Assembly (NCBI GenBank): GCA_964503455.1
Contig: CAZCZR010000061.1
Span: forward strand, 1 to 10,593
Length of the DNA: 10,593 nucleotides
From: CAZCZR01 sp964503455
GTDB taxonomy: Bacteria > Bacillota > Clostridia > UBA1381
Direction of reading: 5' to 3'
The notes under the pieces were generated by a model that was not told the DNA's origin, made no database searches, and worked only from the letters and a program-made list of their open reading frames with translations. Positions 6,298 through 10,593 of this stretch are shown piece after piece (positions within the stretch are counted from its first letter, which is position 1; every line of letters begins with the position of its first letter). A program made the position numbers and the translations under genes.

Positions 6298-7191
6298 ATG
6301 AAGGAAGTTATAATAGGAAAGAACGATTCCGGCATAAGGCTTGACAGGTTTTTGGAAAAATACCTTGACGGTATGCCGAGGGCGCTGCTTTACAAGAGCA
6401 TACGCAAAAAGTGCGTGCGGATAAACGGCAGACGCGTCACGGACGCGGAAACGGTGCTTTGCGGCGGCGACAGGCTTGCGCTTTATATAAAGGAGGAATT
6501 TCTTCCGAAAGACGGGGCGCGGCGTGTGTCGGAGTTTGAGAATATCGCAAAAAGACCGAATGTAGTATTCGAGGATGAAAACATTCTGGTTGCATACAAG
6601 CCGAAGGGTCTTGACTGCCACGGCGGAGAGGACAACCTTATCGACAGGATACGCGCCTATCTTTTTGAAAAGGGCGAGTACGATCCTTCAAAGGAGAACA
6701 CCTTTTCCCCCGCGCTTTCAAACCGCCTCGACCGCAACACCGAGGGTCTTGTCATAGCGGCGAAAAACGCCGCCGCGCTGCGCGATATGAACGCGCGCAT
6801 AAAAAACCGCGAGGTGAAAAAGCTGTATGAATGTACGGCTGAAGGAATATTTGAAAAAAAATCCGGCGTTATAGAATCGTGGATGATTCGGCGCGGAAGG
6901 GATGTACGTGTATATGACGAGCCTGTGCCGGGGGCGAAAAAAGCTGTCACAGGATATAAGGTCATATCCGAAAAAAACGGCAAAAGCCGTGTTTTGGCGG
7001 AGCTTTTGACGGGAAGAACGCATCAGATACGGGCGCAGCTTGCGCATATAGGTCATCCTCTTGAGGGGGACGTCCGCTACGGCGGGCATTACACCGGCAG
7101 GTATCAGGAGCTGAAATGCTCGCGGATCGAGTTTCGCTTTTCGCGGGGAGGCTTGCTTTCATATCTGGACGGTACTGTGATAGAGGCTTAA
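6298..7191 (+). CDS. RluA-family RNA pseudouridine synthase with N-terminal S4 domain
   Basis: Converts specific uridines in RNA to pseudouridine; it needs no cofactor and acts in the cytoplasm. The 297 residues are typical of RluC/RluD-type enzymes. Residues 1 to about 65 form the S4 RNA-binding domain (GIRLDRFLEKYLDGMPRALLYKSIRKKCVRING). The catalytic domain starts near 88 with VVFEDENILVAYKPKGL. The motif NRLDRNTEGLVIAAKN at 142-157 carries the catalytic Asp, D145; the usual His of HRLD is Asn here. KLYEC at 175-179 holds the conserved Tyr177. LLTGRTHQIRAQLAHIGHPLEGDVRYGG at 237-263 is the third conserved block. The ATG follows AAGGGTGA, and an in-frame TGA 6 nt upstream excludes a longer start. 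The promoter is at 6173-6201 and the phosphate transporter follows after 43 nt. The target, rRNA or tRNA, cannot be assigned from the sequence, so no symbol is given. Confidence 0.94.
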   Translation: MKEVIIGKNDSGIRLDRFLEKYLDGMPRALLYKSIRKKCVRINGRRVTDAETVLCGGDRLALYIKEEFLPKDGARRVSEFENIAKRPNVVFEDENILVAYKPKGLDCHGGEDNLIDRIRAYLFEKGEYDPSKENTFSPALSNRLDRNTEGLVIAAKNAAALRDMNARIKNREVKKLYECTAEGIFEKKSGVIESWMIRRGRDVRVYDEPVPGAKKAVTGYKVISEKNGKSRVLAELLTGRTHQIRAQLAHIGHPLEGDVRYGGHYTGRYQELKCSRIEFRFSRGGLLSYLDGTVIEA

Positions 7192-7234
7192 GTATGCGCA
7201 TCAAACGCATGAAAAATACAAGGAGGATAAAAAT

Positions 7235-8980
7235 ATGACGATCTTCAATCTTTTCTCGCTGCTCGGAGGACTCGCGATGTTCCTTTACGGAATGAGCGTT
7301 ATGGGCGACGGCTTGGAAAAGCTTGCCGGAGGGAAGCTTGAGCGAATACTCGAAAAGCTCACCTCGAACAAGCTGATAGCCGTGCTGCTGGGCGCGGGAG
7401 TGACAGCTGTGATACAGTCGTCATCCGCCACAACCGTTATGGTTGTCGGCTTTGTAAACTCCGGCATCATGAAGCTGTCGCAGTCAATCGGAGTAATGAT
7501 GGGCGCGAATATCGGCACCACGGTGACAGCGTGGATACTGAGCCTGTCGGGCGTTCAGGGCGACAGCCTGCTGATGAACATAGTAAAACCCGAAAACTTT
7601 ACTCCGGTTCTCGCGCTTATAGGCATAATCCTGCTTATGATGTCCAAAAGCGATAAAAAGCAAAGTACGGGTCATATCCTTATAGGCTTTGCCGTGCTGA
7701 TGTTCGGCATGGACACCATGTCGGGCGCAGTGTCGGGACTTAAGGATTCGCCGTCGTTTGCGAATATACTCGTCATGTTTTCAAATCCCGTGCTGGGGCT
7801 TTTGGTCGGCGCGGTGCTTACGGCGATAATACAGTCGTCATCGGCTTCCGTCGGCATACTGCAGGCGCTTTCAGCAACGGGGCAGATCTCGTTCGCGACT
7901 GCGGTGCCGATCCTTATGGGTCAGAATATAGGCACGTGTATCACGGCGCTTATCTCTTGTATCGGCACAAGCAAGAACGCCAAGCGCGCCGCTGTGGCAA
8001 ATTTGTATATCAAGATAATCAGCGCCGTCATGTTCCTTGCCGTATTTTACGCGCTGAACGCGGTCATAGGCTTTGCCTTTATCAACTCGCCGATAAGCTC
8101 GTTTAATATCGCGGTAATACACACTCTGTTCAATGTGGCGTCAACAATTATTCTGCTGCCGTTTACGAAAGTGATCGAAAAGCTTGTGCGCCTTACCATC
8201 AGAGAGGGCGCGGAACGCAATGATTTTGCGGTGCTTGACGAGCGTTTCCTGCAAACGCCGGCTTTCGCCGTGGAACAGTGCAAGCATCTTACCGATAAAA
8301 TGGCGGCTTTGGCGGGAGAGGGTCTTGAGCTGGCTCTTTCGGCTATACGCAAGTATGACGCCGATGTAAACGCGGAGGTGCGCAGGATAGAAAACGAGAT
8401 TGATGAGTACGAGGATCACCTCGGCACGTATCTTGTAAGGCTTTCGGCGAAAAATCTTGCCAAGAAGGATTCGCGCATGGTTTCGCTGCTGCTCCATTCC
8501 ATAACCAATTTTGAAAGAATCTCCGATCATTCCGTAAATCTTGTGGAATCCGCGGAGGAAATACACGATAAAAACATCACCTTCACGCCTAAAGCGTATC
8601 ACGAGATAGATATACTCAGAAACGCCATTTCCGAGATAGTGACCACCGCCATAGAGTCGTTCTCCGAGGACGATATCGAAAAAGCCGCAAAGATAGAGCC
8701 TTTGGAGGAGGTTGTGGACAACATCTGCGCCGAGCTGCGCAACCGTCACGTGGACAGACTCCAGGCGGGAGAATGTACGATACTGGGCGGCTTCGTGTTC
8801 AACGATCTGCTCACCAACCTTGAACGCGTGTCCGATCACTGCTCCAATATAGGCGCGACGCTTATTCAGGCGGCAAGAAAGAATTTCGACACCCATGACT
8901 ATCTCAGTCATGTAAAGCAGTCCGACACAGAGTTTGACAAAAGATATGCGGAATATGCCAGAAAATATATGCTTCCCTGA
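7235..8980 (+). CDS. Na/Pi cotransporter family protein with C-terminal PhoU-like domain
   Basis: Predicted sodium-coupled inorganic phosphate symporter in the cytoplasmic membrane, 581 residues, typical for the bacterial NptA/YjbB type. Two inverted Na_Pi_cotrans repeats are visible. Each has a QSSSA motif (61-65 and 200-204) followed by a glycine-rich turn (GANIGTT 90-96 and GQNIGTC 229-235). Hydrophobic segments cover residues 5 to about 310. Residues about 340-575 form a helical PhoU-like domain with two repeats, NFERISDHSVNLVE (425-438) and NLERVSDHCSNIG (528-540). The latter domain is known to bind metal and to regulate phosphate uptake in related proteins. AGGAGG at 7221-7226 lies 8 nt before the ATG. 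No promoter is apparent in the 43-nt gap after the pseudouridine synthase gene, so the two are probably co-transcribed. Phosphate is the family's usual substrate; a direct assignment is inference. Confidence 0.94.
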   Translation: MTIFNLFSLLGGLAMFLYGMSVMGDGLEKLAGGKLERILEKLTSNKLIAVLLGAGVTAVIQSSSATTVMVVGFVNSGIMKLSQSIGVMMGANIGTTVTAWILSLSGVQGDSLLMNIVKPENFTPVLALIGIILLMMSKSDKKQSTGHILIGFAVLMFGMDTMSGAVSGLKDSPSFANILVMFSNPVLGLLVGAVLTAIIQSSSASVGILQALSATGQISFATAVPILMGQNIGTCITALISCIGTSKNAKRAAVANLYIKIISAVMFLAVFYALNAVIGFAFINSPISSFNIAVIHTLFNVASTIILLPFTKVIEKLVRLTIREGAERNDFAVLDERFLQTPAFAVEQCKHLTDKMAALAGEGLELALSAIRKYDADVNAEVRRIENEIDEYEDHLGTYLVRLSAKNLAKKDSRMVSLLLHSITNFERISDHSVNLVESAEEIHDKNITFTPKAYHEIDILRNAISEIVTTAIESFSEDDIEKAAKIEPLEEVVDNICAELRNRHVDRLQAGECTILGGFVFNDLLTNLERVSDHCSNIGATLIQAARKNFDTHDYLSHVKQSDTEFDKRYAEYARKYMLP

Positions 8981-9004
8981 TAAATCTCGGCGGCTTGAAA
9001 ATTT

Positions 9005-9030
9005 GCGGGGCGCTTGATTTTTTGCCCCGC
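9005..9030. other. GC-rich hairpin spanning the -35 of the PurF-like gene promoter
   Basis: GCGGGGC (9005-9011) pairs with GCCCCGC (9024-9030), plus a possible G-U pair, around a loop holding TTGATTTTTT. The T run lies in the loop, not after the stem, so it is a poor intrinsic terminator for the transporter gene in either direction. As DNA it frames the -35 element of the next gene symmetrically. Confidence 0.6.
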
Positions 9031-9042
9031 GCGGCATATAAT
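9014..9042 (+). promoter_or_regulatory. Sigma-A promoter for the PurF-like gene
   Basis: TTGATT (9014-9019) is a 4-of-6 -35 element. An exact 17-bp spacer leads to a perfect TATAAT (9037-9042). Transcription should begin near 9049 and give a leader of about 48 nt, too short for a purine riboswitch. The gene is thus expressed separately from the transporter upstream. Confidence 0.8.
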
Positions 9043-9096
9043 CGGAATTGCATTAAAATACAACGGAATTAAAGCTTTTGAAGAAAGGAAGTAATT

Positions 9097-10509
9097 ATGG
9101 GAGGCATATTTGGCGTAATATCAAAGAAAGACTGTGTTTTTGACTTGTTTTTCGGCATAGACTATCATTCTCACCTCGGCACAAGACGCGGAGGAATGGT
9201 CGTTTACGGAGAGGACGGCTTTAACCGCGCCATACATAACATATCGAACTCGCCGTTCCGTACAAAGTTCGAGCGCGACGTTGAGGAAATGAAGGGAAAC
9301 TCCGGCATAGGATGTATTTCCGACAATGAGCCTCAGCCGCTTATAGTGCGGTCGCATCTGGGCAACTTCGCCATTACAACGGTGGGACTTATAAGCAACG
9401 CGGACGAGCTTTTGGAGTACGCCTACAACAACGGCACGCCGCATTTTCTGGAAATGAGCGGCGGCAATATCAATCAGACGGAGCTTGCCGCGGCGATAAT
9501 AAACATGGGCAATACGCTTGTAGAGGGCATAAAGCTTGCCCAAAGACTGATAAAAGGCTCGATGTCCATGCTTATACTCACCCCCAAGGGACTGTACGCC
9601 GCGCGCGACAGACTCGGCAGGACGCCTATAATAATAGGCCGCAAGGAGGGCTCGTACTGCGCTTCGTTTGAAAGCTTTGCCTATTTTAATTTGGGATATA
9701 CCGATTATAAGAACCTCGGCCCGGGAGAGATAGTGTTTATGACGCCGGAGGGCGTGCAAACCGTTTCGCCGCCGAAAGAGGAAATGAAGATATGCTCGTT
9801 TTTGTGGGTATACTACGGCTACCCGACGTCGAGCTATGAGGGGATAAACGTTGAGTGTATGCGCTGCCGCTGCGGGGATATGCTTGCGCGGCGCGATGAA
9901 GGCGCGGTGCATCCGGATATGGTGGCGGGAGTGCCGGATTCGGGAATAGCCCACGCCATAGGATACGCGAACCGTTCGGGTATACCGTTCATGCGCCCGT
10001 TTATAAAATACACGCCCACATGGCCCAGATCCTTCATGCCGCCCAGCCAGTCGCAGAGAAATCTTATAGCCAAGATGAAGCTTATACCCGTGGCGGACCT
10101 TATAAAGAGCAAGAGCCTGCTGCTTATAGACGACTCGATCGTGCGCGGGACGCAGCTTAGGGAAACAACGGAGTTTTTGTATGACAGCGGGGCGAAGGAG
10201 GTCCATATCCGTCCGGCGTGTCCTCCGATAATGTTCGGATGCAAGTACCTGAATTTCTCGCGCTCCGCCTCGGAGCTTGACCTGATCGCCCGCCGCGTGA
10301 TAAAACGCCGCGAGGGAGATGATGTTTCGGATGAGGTTCTGGCGGATTACGCAAACCCCGAAAGCCAAAACTATCACGAGATGATCGAGGATATATGCAA
10401 GGAGCTGAACTTCACTTCTTTGCGCTATCACCGTCTTGACGATATGATAGAATCCATCGGCCTGCCGGAATGTAGGCTCTGCACATACTGCTGGAACGGA
10501 AAGGAATAA
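9097..10509 (+). CDS. PurF-like amidophosphoribosyltransferase homologue lacking the glutaminase active site
   Basis: A 470-residue homologue of glutamine-PRPP amidotransferase, close to PurF length, with an Ntn-hydrolase-type N-terminal half (1 to about 230) and a phosphoribosyltransferase half. The PRPP loop LLLIDDSIVRGT (341-352) is intact, as are VPDSG (279-283), PPSQ (315-318) and KMKLIPV (326-332). C233, C382, C462 and C465 align by motif with the four [4Fe-4S] ligands of Bacillus subtilis PurF. The start reads MGGIFGV, where true PurF exposes an N-terminal Cys (CGIFGV): the nucleophile is Gly. The GHxRYxT Arg segment has become GCISDN (72-77), the oxyanion NG has become VG (96-97), and the glutamine-binding Asp has become Gln127. 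Extra cysteines appear at 254, 257, 259 and 459. It has its own promoter, AAAGGAAG before the ATG, and a terminator. It could be an ammonia-dependent transferase, a regulator or an enzyme on another substrate; the pathway is unassigned. The fold assignment is firm and purF activity is doubtful. Confidence 0.9.
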   Translation: MGGIFGVISKKDCVFDLFFGIDYHSHLGTRRGGMVVYGEDGFNRAIHNISNSPFRTKFERDVEEMKGNSGIGCISDNEPQPLIVRSHLGNFAITTVGLISNADELLEYAYNNGTPHFLEMSGGNINQTELAAAIINMGNTLVEGIKLAQRLIKGSMSMLILTPKGLYAARDRLGRTPIIIGRKEGSYCASFESFAYFNLGYTDYKNLGPGEIVFMTPEGVQTVSPPKEEMKICSFLWVYYGYPTSSYEGINVECMRCRCGDMLARRDEGAVHPDMVAGVPDSGIAHAIGYANRSGIPFMRPFIKYTPTWPRSFMPPSQSQRNLIAKMKLIPVADLIKSKSLLLIDDSIVRGTQLRETTEFLYDSGAKEVHIRPACPPIMFGCKYLNFSRSASELDLIARRVIKRREGDDVSDEVLADYANPESQNYHEMIEDICKELNFTSLRYHRLDDMIESIGLPECRLCTYCWNGKE

Positions 10510-10542
10510 TAAGATATAAAAACCGCCGCGCCGCGAATTAAC

Positions 10543-10592
10543 CCGACCCCCAAAGTCAGACTGAAAATCTGACGATTGGGAGGTCGGTTTTT
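10543..10592 (+). terminator. Intrinsic terminator of the PurF-like gene
   Basis: A long hairpin lies 33 nt after the stop. The outer stem CCGACC (10543-10548) pairs with GGTCGG (10582-10587) and continues, past a bulged A at 10581, as CCCAA/TTGGG. The inner stem GTCAGA (10555-10560) pairs with TCTGAC (10568-10573) around a 7-nt loop. It ends in five T (10588-10592) near the window edge. The arms are longer and more structured than those of the other terminators here. Confidence 0.85.
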
Positions 10593-10593
10593 C

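Noticed and set aside
7194..7210. Small inverted repeat ATGCG/CGCAT between the pseudouridine synthase and transporter genes
   Set aside because: There are only five base pairs with a 7-nt loop and no T run; it is too weak to call a terminator.
8141..9037. Minus-strand open frame (298 codons) overlapping the end of the phosphate transporter gene
   Set aside because: It covers the PhoU-like domain in antisense, starts in the hairpin region, and has no ribosome site or family resemblance.
9049..9096. Purine riboswitch or PurR-type operator in the leader of the PurF-like gene
   Set aside because: The leader is about 48 nt, too short for a riboswitch, and no recognisable purine-box pair is present.
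9121..10431. Very long minus-strand open frame (436 codons) opposite the PurF-like gene
   Set aside because: It is an antisense shadow: the sense frame carries clear PurF motifs throughout, while the antisense product has no motif and is a low-information mixture of Arg, His, Tyr and Ala.

Overview
The window looks like an ordinary chromosomal segment of a Bacillota member of class Clostridia, probably an uncultured gut Oscillospirales/Ruminococcaceae-type organism. This rests on protein flavour (a Clostridia-type ValRS with Cys4 zinc knuckles, a DUF624 membrane protein, a PhoU-domain Na/Pi symporter), strong purine-rich Shine-Dalgarno sites, sigma-A promoters, GTG/TTG starts and AT-rich intergenic DNA between moderately GC-rich genes. 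A run of exactly 100 N (3093-3192) marks a scaffold join, so this is a draft or metagenome assembly. The taxonomy is inference.

Layout. (1) 1-3092, plus strand: a terminator of an upstream gene, a near-consensus promoter, a 67-aa two-helix membrane protein of unknown function, then valS. (2) 3093-3281: the assembly gap and a convergent terminator. (3) 3282-6121, minus strand: mnmG preceded by a DUF624 membrane protein, 2 nt apart and surely one operon. (4) 6122-6297: a divergent intergenic region with two face-to-face overlapping promoters in a near-palindrome, flanked by a 23-24 bp direct repeat. (5) 6298-8980, plus strand: an RluA-family pseudouridine synthase and a Na/Pi cotransporter. (6) 9014-10592, plus strand: an independently promoted PurF-like gene closed by its own terminator.

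Function. Three genes serve translation: Val-tRNA charging (valS), tRNA wobble-uridine modification (mnmG) and RNA pseudouridylation (RluA family). The transporter supplies phosphate. I see no mobile element, CRISPR array, RNA gene or defence system.

The one gene that departs clearly from its family is the PurF-like protein at 9097-10509. It keeps the PRPP-binding loop and the Fe-S cysteines of Bacillus-type amidophosphoribosyltransferase. It has lost the N-terminal catalytic cysteine and the other recognisable glutamine-site residues, and it has gained a cluster of extra cysteines. It is probably not a normal glutamine-dependent PurF and is the best candidate here for undescribed biochemistry.
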